Positions 1 to 8,010 of a DNA stretch of 64,000 nt are shown here, piece by piece; position 1 is the stretch's first letter; each line of letters starts with the position of its first letter. The notes beneath the pieces were generated by a model that saw nothing but the letters and a program-made list of their open reading frames with translations, was not told the DNA's origin and made no database searches. The DNA comes from Rhodospirillales bacterium. Its GTDB lineage: Bacteria > Pseudomonadota > Alphaproteobacteria > Rhodospirillales > SHVU01. The translations under genes and the position numbers were made by a program. Location: NCBI GenBank assembly GCA_009691105.1, contig SHVU01000010.1:1-64000 (forward strand). Reading direction: 5' to 3'.

Positions 1-63
1 CCAGATCGCGCGGTCAATGATCTCAGGCGGGAACCGGTAGCCGCTGTAGCTGATTGTCTTCAT
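1..63 (-). mobile_element. IS6-family transposase, N-terminal fragment cut by window edge
   Basis: Read on the minus strand, the first 63 bases start with ATG at 63 and give 21 codons beginning MKTISYSGYRFPPEII. This matches the N-terminus I know from IS6-family DDE transposases (the [YF]xGxRFPxEII segment ahead of the helix-turn-helix). The gene runs off the left edge, so it cannot be told whether the transposase is intact. I could not identify a terminal inverted repeat between 64 and 110. It lies about 50 nt from an integrase stub, which fits a degraded mobile-element junction. Confidence 0.7.
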
Positions 64-114
64 CCATTTGACTACCGGAGGGCCAGAGTGGTCGCAAGCC
101 AGCTATCAACGTGA

Positions 115-309
115 CAATGTCATTTGAGGCACACCGCCATCACACGACTCGCCGAGGCGGGCTGTACCATGCCGGAAATTTCCGGGATTACCGGACACGC
201 GGTGGCGAGCTGTCAGAAAATCGTCGAACGCTACCTGGTTCGCACCGCTGCCCTTGCACGTGCAGCGCTCCAAAAGCGGATCGATCGAGAAGGGACGGCG
301 AACAAATAA
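115..309 (+). pseudogene. Tyrosine recombinase (phage-type integrase) C-terminal remnant
   Basis: The frame opens just after a TGA at 112-114 and reads QCHLRHTAITRLAEAG, then ITGH and ERYL, ending at a TAA. This is the C-terminal half of the catalytic domain of tyrosine recombinases: the LRHT box II, the GH box and the nucleophilic Tyr in order. About 60 residues remain of the usual 350-400, so box I and the arm-binding domain are gone. The box II His at -3 from Arg is also replaced by Cys. The stub points toward the 3' end of tRNA-Leu about 77 nt away, the expected place for an integrase of a tRNA-targeting element. It cannot be functional. Confidence 0.75.
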
Positions 310-386
310 GCGGCCGAACTCTAACGGCGTTAGACTCGTTCGCGAGCTGTTCCTCGTATCGGTAAGGGCGAGGGTGGCGGATATTG

Positions 387-473
387 TGGTGCCCCGGGAG
401 GGACTCGAACCCCCACGATGTTGCCACCAACAGATTTTGAGTCTGCCGCGTCTGCCAGTTCCGCCACCGGGGC
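387..473 (-). tRNA. tRNA-Leu (anticodon CAA)
   Basis: The minus strand folds as a class II tRNA. The acceptor stem GCCCCGG pairs with CCGGGGC, the anticodon stem CAGA/TCTG closes the loop CTCAAAA with anticodon CAA, and there is a long variable arm and a GGTTCGAGTCC T-arm. The discriminator A is followed by an encoded CCA at 389-387. The 87-nt length including CCA is normal for tRNA-Leu. The 3' end faces the integrase stub, so this gene was probably the attachment site of a now-decayed integrative element. Confidence 0.95.
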
Positions 474-647
474 ACGGGCCGCATCCTAGCCAAATCCGCG
501 AGGCTGGCCAGGGGCTTCCTGCGGGCCAGACGAGTTTTTTCCGGGCCCTCCGGAATGTCCTTCGACCCCTTCTGAAGGGCCGGCCCGCTCGGCGTCCGGT
601 GGGTTGCCGCGCCGTGCCACGACTGCTATAGCCGCCCAGCTTCACCC

Positions 648-1229
648 ATGTTCCGCAGCCTGTATGATTGGACGCTCCGCCTCGCCGCCCACCGCCGCGC
701 GTTACCGGCGCTGGCGCTGGTGTCGTTTGCCGAGAGCTCCTTCTTCCCAATCCCGCCCGACGCCATGCTCATCCCAATGTGCCTGGCACGGCGCGACCAG
801 GCGTTCCGGTTCGCCTTCGTCTGCACGATCGCTTCGGTCCTGGGCGGTATCCTGGGCTACGCCATCGGCTACTTCGCTTACGAGACGGTGGGTCGGCCGA
901 TCGTCGAGCTCTACGGCCTCCAAGCAGCGATGGACTCGTACCGGACCATGTTCGCCGAATGGGGTCTCTGGATCATCCTGATCAAGGGCCTGACGCCGAT
1001 CCCCTATAAGGTCGTGACCATCGCCAGCGGCGTTGCCGCCTTCGATCCCCTCGTCTTTATCTTGGCCTCGATCGTCACCCGCGCCGGCCGCTTTTTCATC
1101 GTCGCCGCGCTCATTTGGAAGTTCGGGCCGCCGATCCAAGCGTTCATCGAGAAGCGCCTGACCATCCTCAGCCTCGGGTTACTCGCGGTCGTCATCGGCG
1201 GCTTCGTCCTGGTCAAAGTCCTGCTCTAG
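648..1229 (+). CDS. YqaA/DedA-like (VTT domain) inner-membrane protein
   Basis: A 193-residue polytopic membrane protein of the YqaA branch of the SNARE-associated/VTT superfamily. Visible family landmarks are ESSFFPIPPDAML near residue 30, a glycine-rich helix GGILGYAIGYF, and the KGLTPIPYKVVTIASG re-entrant region near residue 115, followed by R-G-R and two more hydrophobic helices. Relatives are inner-membrane proteins linked to envelope homeostasis, but the exact transport role of this branch is not established. It is the first gene of a compact plus-strand group with dsbB (38 nt downstream) and coq7, so co-transcription is likely. Confidence 0.85.
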   Translation: MFRSLYDWTLRLAAHRRALPALALVSFAESSFFPIPPDAMLIPMCLARRDQAFRFAFVCTIASVLGGILGYAIGYFAYETVGRPIVELYGLQAAMDSYRTMFAEWGLWIILIKGLTPIPYKVVTIASGVAAFDPLVFILASIVTRAGRFFIVAALIWKFGPPIQAFIEKRLTILSLGLLAVVIGGFVLVKVLL

Positions 1230-1267
1230 CCATGGCGGGCGGTCCGGCTTTCCCGTATATCCGGGGC

Positions 1268-1783
1268 ATGGACCGGCTCCGCGAACTCAGCGCGTCGCCT
1301 CGCGCCCCGCTCGTCTTTGTTCTCGCGGCGAGCCTGGCGGCTCTCGCCGTTGCCTACACGGCGCAGTATGTCTTCGGCCTCGCGCCCTGTGTCCTTTGCC
1401 TGTATCAGCGCATTCCGTTCGCGGTCGCCGGCGGCATCGCCACCATCGGGCTTGTGGCGCTCTCGAGCGACAAAGCCCTGGTCAGCGCCGTGGTCGCCGC
1501 CGGCATCGTGTTCGCGATCGGCAGCGCCATTGCCGTCTATCACGTCGGCGTCGAGAAACACTGGTGGGTCTCGGTCGCGGCCTGCGGCGGTTCGTTGCCG
1601 TCAGCTATGACCGTCGAAGAACTGCGCGCCCGGCTCATGATGCCGCCGCCCGTGCCCTGCGACCGCATCGCCTGGTCGCTGTTCGGCTTGTCGATGGCTG
1701 CCTACAACGCCATCGCCTCGGCCCTCTTGGCGATCGGAACATTGGCCGGGGCCCGCGTCGCCTGGGCGGAGCGCGACCGATGA
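1268..1783 (+). CDS. dsbB: Disulfide bond formation protein DsbB
   Basis: This 171-residue protein has four hydrophobic segments and the DsbB active-site pattern. The first periplasmic pair is in APCVLCLYQR (CxxC). A second separated pair follows in VAACGG and VPCDR. DsbB re-oxidises DsbA and passes the electrons to ubiquinone, so the next gene, a ubiquinone-biosynthesis enzyme, is a meaningful neighbour. I chose the ATG at 1268, in the usual DsbB position before the first helix. The frame is open farther upstream but overlaps yqaA. Its stop overlaps the coq7 start in an ATGA, implying translational coupling. Confidence 0.9.
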   Translation: MDRLRELSASPRAPLVFVLAASLAALAVAYTAQYVFGLAPCVLCLYQRIPFAVAGGIATIGLVALSSDKALVSAVVAAGIVFAIGSAIAVYHVGVEKHWWVSVAACGGSLPSAMTVEELRARLMMPPPVPCDRIAWSLFGLSMAAYNAIASALLAIGTLAGARVAWAERDR

Positions 1784-2343
1784 AAGCCAAAGCCAAACGC
1801 CGGCCCCACCGCCATCTTCCCGGCGATCCGTCGCCGAGCCGCCTTCGCGAGCGCGCCATCCGCGTCGATCACGCCGGCGAATACGGCGCCGTACGGATTT
1901 ACGAAGGCCAACTGCGCGTCCTCGGCCAATCGCGGGTCGGATCGCTGCTCCGCGAAATGCGCGACGAAGAAGCCAAGCATCTCGAGATTTTCAACCGCCT
2001 CATCGCCGAGAACCGGGTCCGGCCGTCGGCGCTGCTGCCGCTGTGGCACGTCGGCGGATTCCTGCTCGGCGTCGGCACGGCCCTGCTCGGCGAGAAGGCC
2101 GCCATGGCCTGTACCGCCGCCGTCGAAGAAGTCATCGAGCAGCACTATCAGGGACAGATCGACAGCATCGGCGCCGACGATCGCGAGCTGGAGGACGTCA
2201 TCGCCCATTGCCGGGCCGGCGAAGTCGAACACCGCGAGACGGCGCTGCGCCACGGCGCCGAAGACGCGCCGGCGCACGGGCCTTTGTCGGAAGCGATCAA
2301 AGCCGGCTGTCGGCTCGCAATCTGGATTGCCGAGCGGGTCTAA
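1780..2343 (+). CDS. coq7: Coq7-type demethoxyubiquinone hydroxylase
   Basis: A 187-residue di-iron hydroxylase for a late ring hydroxylation of ubiquinone synthesis. The carboxylate ligands are in the expected order: AGEYGAVRIYEGQL, RDEEAKHLEIF (the EExxH motif), VEEVIEQHYQ and the C-terminal EVEHRETAL. Two amphipathic helices between them, rich in Gly and Leu, fit peripheral association with the inner membrane. The start ATG at 1780 overlaps the dsbB stop by 4 nt. The adjacent DsbB uses the quinone pool, which fits a quinone-linked operon. Family assignment is firm. Confidence 0.93.
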   Translation: MKAKAKRRPHRHLPGDPSPSRLRERAIRVDHAGEYGAVRIYEGQLRVLGQSRVGSLLREMRDEEAKHLEIFNRLIAENRVRPSALLPLWHVGGFLLGVGTALLGEKAAMACTAAVEEVIEQHYQGQIDSIGADDRELEDVIAHCRAGEVEHRETALRHGAEDAPAHGPLSEAIKAGCRLAIWIAERV

Positions 2344-2361
2344 AGACCGGCTTGGCGTCGC

Positions 2362-3150
2362 TTAGCGGCCGGTAAAGACTGCCTTTCGCTTTTCCATGAA
2401 GGCGCGGCGGCCTTCGATGTAGTCCTGGCTCGCGAAGCAGGCTTTGACCATGCGGTCGCAGGCTGCCATGTCGCGATCCGCCGGATCCTTCACCAATTCG
2501 CCGACGATCTTCTTGATGGACGCCACGGTCAGCGGCGCGTTGTCGGCAATGGACTGCACGAGTTCTTTCACCTGCGCGGCGAGATCGGCCTTGGGGACGA
2601 CGCGATTGACCAAGCCCATGGCGAACGCCTCTTCGGCCGTGTAGCGGCGCGCCGTGTAGAAAATCTCGCGGGTAAACGCCGGGCCGACCAGATCCATGAG
2701 CCGGCGCACGCCGTCGGCGCCATAGCCCAAGCCGAGCTTCGCCGCCGGAACACCAAACTGCGATCCGACTGAACACATCCGCATGTCGCAGGCGAGCGCG
2801 AGCGACATGCCGCCGCCGATGCAATACCCGTCGATCATCGCCAACGTCGGCTTGGCGAAGTTGACCAAAGCCTCGGTCGCGGCATGGGTCGCGGCGTTGT
2901 AGCGATCGACCGCGTTTTGGGACGCGCGTTCGCTTTCGAACTTGGAAATGTCGGCGCCAGACACGAAGGCTTTGCCCCCGGCCCCACTGACGACGACGAC
3001 GCGCACCGCTGGATCCGTGGCGAACCCCGCCATGATCTCGACCACCGCTTCCCACATCTCGCGCGAAACGGCGTTGTGGCGTTCCGGGTTATTGAAAATC
3101 ATGCGACCGACGGCGCCATCGCGCTCGACGATCATTTTATCGGTAGCCAT
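2362..3150 (-). CDS. Enoyl-CoA hydratase/isomerase (crotonase) family protein
   Basis: A 262-residue crotonase-fold protein. The CoA and oxyanion-hole segments are present (KAFVSGADISKF near residue 65, DGYCIGGGMSLALACD near 105). At the position of the first catalytic Glu of rat crotonase, usually PEI, it reads VPAAKLGLGYGADG. The second Glu appears kept in TREIFYTA. It may therefore be an isomerase, decarboxylase or other crotonase rather than a classical hydratase. The ATG at 3150 follows an AGGTGA ribosome site; a GTG at 3159 is also in frame. The neighbouring CoA-transferase gene, 56 nt upstream on the same strand, suggests a shared acyl-CoA degradation pathway. Confidence 0.85.
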   Translation of the reverse strand: MATDKMIVERDGAVGRMIFNNPERHNAVSREMWEAVVEIMAGFATDPAVRVVVVSGAGGKAFVSGADISKFESERASQNAVDRYNAATHAATEALVNFAKPTLAMIDGYCIGGGMSLALACDMRMCSVGSQFGVPAAKLGLGYGADGVRRLMDLVGPAFTREIFYTARRYTAEEAFAMGLVNRVVPKADLAAQVKELVQSIADNAPLTVASIKKIVGELVKDPADRDMAACDRMVKACFASQDYIEGRRAFMEKRKAVFTGR

Positions 3151-3206
3151 GGATGTCACCTTTGCTGGCGCGAGAAACGAAACAAACGACCTAACCTATC
3201 GGCGAC

Positions 3207-4400
3207 TCAGACCACGCCGCCAGCCCGCAGCGCTTTGATTTCGGCGGCGGAGAAGCCGAATTCGGCCAGCACTTCGTCGGTGTGCTCGCCGCGCAAGGGG
3301 GCGCGCCGGACCATGCGGCTTGGCGTGCGGGTCATCTCGATCGGCTGGCGCACCACGTCTTCAGTCTTGCCGTTGCCGACGTCGACCGGCTCGGCGATCT
3401 TCAAATGCTTCACCTGCGGATCGGCAAAGACCTGATCGATCGTATTGATCTCGCCGGTCGGAACGCCGGCCTCGTTCAGGAACTTGACCCAATGGCGGCT
3501 GGGTTTGTCCTTGAGGAGATTGTTGAGCTCGACGTTGAGCGCGGCGCGGTTCTTGGAGCGGGCCTTCGCATCGATGTACTCTGGACGCTTGGTGAGCTCG
3601 TCCGCATTCAACGCCTTGGCGAGCCGAAGCCAGAACGCCTGGCCCGCGCAGGCGATGTTGATGTGGCCGTCGGAGGTCGTGAAGACGCCGGTCGGGATCA
3701 TGGTGGGATGATCGTTGCCGGCTTGCGGCGGGACTTCCTTGCCGATCAGCCACCGCGCCGCCTGGAAATCGAGCATGAAGATCTGCGCCTCGAGCAGCGA
3801 GGTTTTCACCCACTGCCCCTTCCCAGACACTTCGCGCTCAAGCAGCGCCACGGCGATGCCGAAAGACGCGAAGACGCCCGAGGACAGATCGGCGATGGGA
3901 ATGCCGACCCGGACCGGTCCCTGGCCCGGCAATCCGGTGATCGACATCAAGCCGCCGACGCCTTGGACGACCTGATCGAAACCCGGGCGATCGCCGTCGG
4001 GACCGTCCTGACCGAAGCCCGAAATGCTGGCGTAGACGAGCCGCGGGTTGATCTTGGCGAGAGTCTCGTAATCGAGGCCCAGGCGGAATTTCACGTCGGC
4101 ACGGAAGTTCTCGACGACGACGTCGGCTTTTTCAACCAGCCGCTTGAACGTCGCCACGCCTTCCGGCGCCTTGAGGTTGAGGGTCAGGCTGCGCTTGTTC
4201 CGCTGCAGGTTCTTGAAGTCCGGCGTGTCGCGGCCGGCGCCCAAGGCGCCGTCGGCCTCGAGGGCTTCGGGCATCTCGACTTTGATGACGTTCGCACCCC
4301 AGTCGCCCAACTGACGGACGCAGGTCGGGCCGGAGCGGACCCGGGTCAGATCTAGGACCGTAAAACGCGAGAGAGCTTGCGAGGCGGGCTGGAACGGCAT
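3207..4400 (-). CDS. Class III CoA-transferase (CaiB/BaiF family)
   Basis: A 397-residue family III CoA-transferase that moves CoA between carboxylic acids via an aspartyl-CoA intermediate. Typical segments are VLDLTRVRSGPTC near the N-terminus, NKRSLTLNLKAPEG, VVVENFR, and GIPIADLSSGVFA, whose Asp is the predicted acyl acceptor. The C-terminal domain has TSDGHINIACAG and HTDEVLAEFGF. The ATG at 4400 puts the first conserved block in the usual place; an earlier in-frame start at 4421 adds only seven residues. The substrate cannot be read from the sequence. The crotonase gene follows on the same strand. Confidence 0.88.
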   Translation of the reverse strand: MPFQPASQALSRFTVLDLTRVRSGPTCVRQLGDWGANVIKVEMPEALEADGALGAGRDTPDFKNLQRNKRSLTLNLKAPEGVATFKRLVEKADVVVENFRADVKFRLGLDYETLAKINPRLVYASISGFGQDGPDGDRPGFDQVVQGVGGLMSITGLPGQGPVRVGIPIADLSSGVFASFGIAVALLEREVSGKGQWVKTSLLEAQIFMLDFQAARWLIGKEVPPQAGNDHPTMIPTGVFTTSDGHINIACAGQAFWLRLAKALNADELTKRPEYIDAKARSKNRAALNVELNNLLKDKPSRHWVKFLNEAGVPTGEINTIDQVFADPQVKHLKIAEPVDVGNGKTEDVVRQPIEMTRTPSRMVRRAPLRGEHTDEVLAEFGFSAAEIKALRAGGVV

Positions 4401-4477
4401 CGGTCGAGAACCTTTACGCAAAGGGTGAACAGAAGGGTGGCCGCGACTATAGCGCGGGTTGGCGAAAAATTCGCGCC

Positions 4478-5269
4478 TCAGCCCGGCCGGCGATTCCGAA
4501 TGCCGTCGAGACTTGCGATCACGCCGCGCAACGTACGGACTTCATGATCGGTGAGGCCAATCCGGCCAAAAATATTGCGCAGATTGCGCTTCATCGAGGG
4601 TCGCTTGTCGGCATTGCGGAGAAAGCCGCTCTCCGTCAACGCGGCCTCGAGATGCTCAAACAATCCGATCAGTTCACCTTTGGTGGCCTGGCGGGCGCGG
4701 AACTCGGCATCGAAGACCTCGGCCGGCTCGCCCTGGCCGCGAAACCATTCGTACCCCAGCACCGCCACGGCGTGCCCCAGATTGAGCGACCATATGCCGT
4801 TGGGGTCGGTCGGGATGGTGACCATGGCATCGGCGATCGCCACATCGTCGTTGCCGAGACCTTTGGCTTCTGGCCCGAACAACCATCCGGGCCTGAGATC
4901 GGGATCGGGGGCGCGCATGCGAGCAACCGCGGCCTCCGGCGAGACCGCGGTCTTGGTCATATGCCGGCTGCGCGCCGTGGTCGCATAGACAAGATTCAGA
5001 TCGGCGATCGCTTCGGCGGTCGTCTCGAACAGGCGAGCCCCGTTGATGATCGCATCGGCGTCGACCGCGGCCGACACGGCGCGAGGGTTCGGCCAGCCGT
5101 CGCGTGGCCGGACGAGGCGCAAATCGTGCAATCCAAAGTTGGCCATGGCCCGCGCCGCCATGCCGATGTTGTCCCCGAGTTGGGGATCAACCAGCACGAC
5201 CACCGGAGGGACCGGGGCCGCGCCGGAGCTAGGCGCTTCGGGCTTGTTGGGCCGGGGCAGCCGCGCCAT
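4478..5269 (-). CDS. trmJ: tRNA (cytidine/uridine-2'-O-)-methyltransferase TrmJ
   Basis: A 263-residue SPOUT methyltransferase of the TrmH/TrmJ family, predicted to 2'-O-methylate position 32 of tRNAs. Motif I (DNIGMAARAMANFGL, with the catalytic Arg), the knot motif LFGPEAKGLGNDDV and the closing motif SLNLGHAVAVLGYEW are present. A C-terminal helical extension of about 90 residues matches TrmJ rather than the shorter TrmL. The ATG at 5269 starts just before the SPOUT core and overlaps the 3' end of cimA by 41 nt. An upstream in-frame ATG at 5320 would overlap more and adds no family-like sequence. Confidence 0.88.
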   Translation of the reverse strand: MARLPRPNKPEAPSSGAAPVPPVVVLVDPQLGDNIGMAARAMANFGLHDLRLVRPRDGWPNPRAVSAAVDADAIINGARLFETTAEAIADLNLVYATTARSRHMTKTAVSPEAAVARMRAPDPDLRPGWLFGPEAKGLGNDDVAIADAMVTIPTDPNGIWSLNLGHAVAVLGYEWFRGQGEPAEVFDAEFRARQATKGELIGLFEHLEAALTESGFLRNADKRPSMKRNLRNIFGRIGLTDHEVRTLRGVIASLDGIRNRRPG

Positions 5270-6845
5270 CGCGGAAAAGCTTGTAGACGAGCGAATCGTG
5301 GAGGGCGTTGTACGAGGCATCGATGATGTTCGCCGAGACCCCGATCGTCGACCAACGGGTGCCTTTCTCGTCGGCGGATTCGATCATGACACGGGTCACC
5401 GCGGCGGTGCCTTCGTTCGGCGTCAGGATGCGAACCTTGTAGTCGACGAGGCGCAGATCGCGGAGTTCGGGATAGGCCGGGGCCAAAACCTTGCGCAGGC
5501 TAGCGTCGAGCGCGTTGACCGGGCCGTTGCCTTCGGCGACCGCCATATGGAAGGACGGGCCGACGACCAGTTTCACGGTCGCTTCCGAAATCGTGATGAG
5601 CTCGCCCTTGGCGTTCCAGCGGCGCTCGTCGATGACGCGGAAGCTTTTCAGATTGAAGTAGTCGGGAACCTCCCCCATGACCCGGCGCGCCATGATCTCG
5701 AAGCTAGCCTCGGCGCCGTCGTAGGCGTAACCCTCAAACTCTTTGTCTTTGACGGTCTTCAAGAGCGCCCCGATGCGGCTGTCGTCGGCGCTGATGTCGA
5801 TGCCGATGTCACGGAACCGCGCCAAGATGTTGGAGCGCCCGGCTTGGTCTGAGACCACGATGTGGCGGCGGTTGCCGACGAGATCAGGAACGATGTGCTC
5901 GTAGGAGCGCGGGTCCTTCTCGACCGCCGAGACGTGCAAACCGCCCTTATGAGCGAAGGCCGAGAGGCCGACGTAGGGCGCGTTACGGCTCGGGGCGCGA
6001 TTCAGGCGTTCGTCGACAAGATGCGAGACGCGCGTCAGATGCGTCAGGTCCGCTTCGCCGACGCCGGTCGTGTATCCCATCTTCAAAATCAGCGACGGCA
6101 GGATCGAGACCAGGTTGGCGTTGCCACAGCGCTCGCCCAAGCCGTTGACGGTACCTTGGATCTGTCGGGCGCCGGCTTCGACGGCGGCAAGACTGTTGGC
6201 GACGGCATTGCCGGTGTCATCGTGGAAATGAACGCCGATGCGGTCGCCGGGAATACGCTTCATGACCTCGCGAACGATCGTGTCGACTTCGCTCGGCAAG
6301 GTTCCGCCGTTGGTGTCGCAGAGCACGACCCAACGCGCTCCGGCCTTGTAGGCCGTCTCGATACATTCAAGCGCGTAGGCGGGATTGGCTTTGTAGCCAT
6401 CGAAGAAATGTTCGGCGTCGAAGAGGACTTCCTCGACACGCTCGGCCGCCAGCTTGATGCTGTCGTCGATCATCTTGGTATTTTCTTCGAGGCTGATCCC
6501 GAGCGCCGAGGTCACGCCGAAGTCCCAGGTCTTGCCGACCAGACACAATGCTTTCGTTTTGGCGGCGAACAACGTGTTCAAACCAGGATCGTTGGCGGCG
6601 CTGCGGCCCGGCCGGCGCGTCATGCCAAAGGCGGTGAAGCGCGAGCGGCGCAGCTTGGGCGGCTCGGCGAAAAACGCGTCGTCGGTCGGGTTGGCGCCCG
6701 GCCAACCGCCCTCGATGTAATCGATACCAAGCGAGTCCAACGCCTCCGCGATCGCCGTCTTGTCGACGGTTGAGAAGTCGACGCCCTGGGTCTGGGCACC
6801 GTCGCGCAGCGTCGTGTCATAGAGATAGACTCGCTTGTCGCTCAT
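5229..6845 (-). CDS. cimA: (R)-citramalate synthase CimA
   Basis: A 538-residue DRE-TIM metallolyase that condenses acetyl-CoA and pyruvate to citramalate, the start of the threonine-independent route to isoleucine. The N-terminus has YDTTLRDGAQTQGVDFS (the LRDG signature), then YIEGGWPGANPTD, typical of citramalate rather than isopropylmalate synthases. The metal-binding GVHFHDDTGNAVANS and the GNANL segment follow. A C-terminal LeuA-type allosteric domain spans roughly residues 400-530, implying feedback control. The length is normal. The 3' end overlaps trmJ. An upstream isoleucine operon is not visible. Confidence 0.9.
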   Translation of the reverse strand: MSDKRVYLYDTTLRDGAQTQGVDFSTVDKTAIAEALDSLGIDYIEGGWPGANPTDDAFFAEPPKLRRSRFTAFGMTRRPGRSAANDPGLNTLFAAKTKALCLVGKTWDFGVTSALGISLEENTKMIDDSIKLAAERVEEVLFDAEHFFDGYKANPAYALECIETAYKAGARWVVLCDTNGGTLPSEVDTIVREVMKRIPGDRIGVHFHDDTGNAVANSLAAVEAGARQIQGTVNGLGERCGNANLVSILPSLILKMGYTTGVGEADLTHLTRVSHLVDERLNRAPSRNAPYVGLSAFAHKGGLHVSAVEKDPRSYEHIVPDLVGNRRHIVVSDQAGRSNILARFRDIGIDISADDSRIGALLKTVKDKEFEGYAYDGAEASFEIMARRVMGEVPDYFNLKSFRVIDERRWNAKGELITISEATVKLVVGPSFHMAVAEGNGPVNALDASLRKVLAPAYPELRDLRLVDYKVRILTPNEGTAAVTRVMIESADEKGTRWSTIGVSANIIDASYNALHDSLVYKLFRDGAAAPAQQARSA

Positions 6846-6971
6846 GATCCCGGCCTAGCCGCGGAAAGTCGCCGAGAATGCCCAATTCGAGCCGGCGCCT
6901 CAAGGCCAAAGGCCAAGGATCGTCGGGGGTGGGCCTGGATCGACCGATCCCGCCACCGCCGCCAACCGTCT

Positions 6972-7835
6972 CTAGGTGAGGATTCCCTTCAAAAACGTCA
7001 CGGTCCGGGACCAGGCGAGCGTCGCCGCCTTTTCGTCGTAGCGATCGCCGGCCGTGTCGTTATGGAAGGCGTGCTGGGCGCCCTCATAGACATGGAGGGT
7101 GTATTTGACGTTGGCCGCCTTGGCTGCGGCTTCGAACGCCGGAAGGCCGGCGTTGATGCGCTCGTCCATGCCGGCGTACTGCAGCATCATCTGCGCCTTG
7201 ATCTTGGGAACGTCAGTGGGCTCGGGCAACTGACCGTAGAACGGCACGGCGGCCATCACGTCCGGCGAATGGACGGCAACCTGGTTGACCATATCGCCGC
7301 CCCAGCAGAATCCGACGACGCCGACCTTCTGGATCGACTCGAAGTGGTTCTTGATGAAAGCTGCCGCCGCAACGCCGTTGGCGATGGTCTGGGCACGATC
7401 GAGCTTGGCGAACATGTCTCGAGCCTGGCCGGCGTCGGACGGCGTCCCGCCGAGCGGCGAGAGGAAGTCCACCGCCAGCGCCAGGAATCCGGCAAGACCA
7501 GCGCGGCGCGCGACGTCTTCGATATGCGGGTTGAGACCCCGGTTTTCGTGAATGATGACCAAGCCCGGCATCCGGCCGCCCATGCGCAGACGCGACATGT
7601 AGGCCTTCACGTCTCCGGTCGCGCCTTTGAAGGTGACGCGCGAGTTGGCGAGCTTCGGTTCGGATTCCGGCACGGTCGCCGCCTGGGCGTAATTGTTCTC
7701 GAGAAGCGGCAGCAAGGCCAAAGCTGCCGCCATGCTGCCCGTCATCGTCGCCAGCCGCTCCAGGAAGACGCGACGTGGCAGCGGCGCATGGGTGTATTCG
7801 TCGTAAAGATTGATAATCTTTTGGTCCAAAGCCAT
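6972..7835 (-). CDS. Dienelactone hydrolase family protein with Tat-like signal
   Basis: A 287-residue alpha/beta hydrolase of the dienelactone hydrolase family. The nucleophile is in GFCWGGDM (Cys in the elbow), the acid in YAGMDERIN and the base in GAQHAFHND, completing a Cys-Asp-His triad. The first 55 residues carry PRRVFLERLA followed by an Ala/Leu-rich stretch and AQAAT, which resembles a twin-arginine export signal after a 20-residue lead. The ATG at 7835 has a clear GGAGG site in CACGGAGGCACCG; a longer frame from 7955 lacks this. The physiological ester is unknown. Confidence 0.87.
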   Translation of the reverse strand: MALDQKIINLYDEYTHAPLPRRVFLERLATMTGSMAAALALLPLLENNYAQAATVPESEPKLANSRVTFKGATGDVKAYMSRLRMGGRMPGLVIIHENRGLNPHIEDVARRAGLAGFLALAVDFLSPLGGTPSDAGQARDMFAKLDRAQTIANGVAAAAFIKNHFESIQKVGVVGFCWGGDMVNQVAVHSPDVMAAVPFYGQLPEPTDVPKIKAQMMLQYAGMDERINAGLPAFEAAAKAANVKYTLHVYEGAQHAFHNDTAGDRYDEKAATLAWSRTVTFLKGILT

Positions 7836-8010
7836 CGGTGCCTCCGTGTTGTGCCATGTTGCTGGGATCGTTGCGTCCCCTTTATGAACACGTGAGCTAG
7901 CCCGAAAGTCCGGTTTTTCGCAAGTTGAGTGGCTCGTTGCGAAGAGCAACGCCACGCACTTGTAATATTAGATTTCTGGTCTGGAACCGAAAGTAATTGA
8001 GAATGCGGGC

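Noticed and set aside
106-750. A 214-codon minus-strand frame
   Set aside because: It runs straight through tRNA-Leu and has no recognisable domain.
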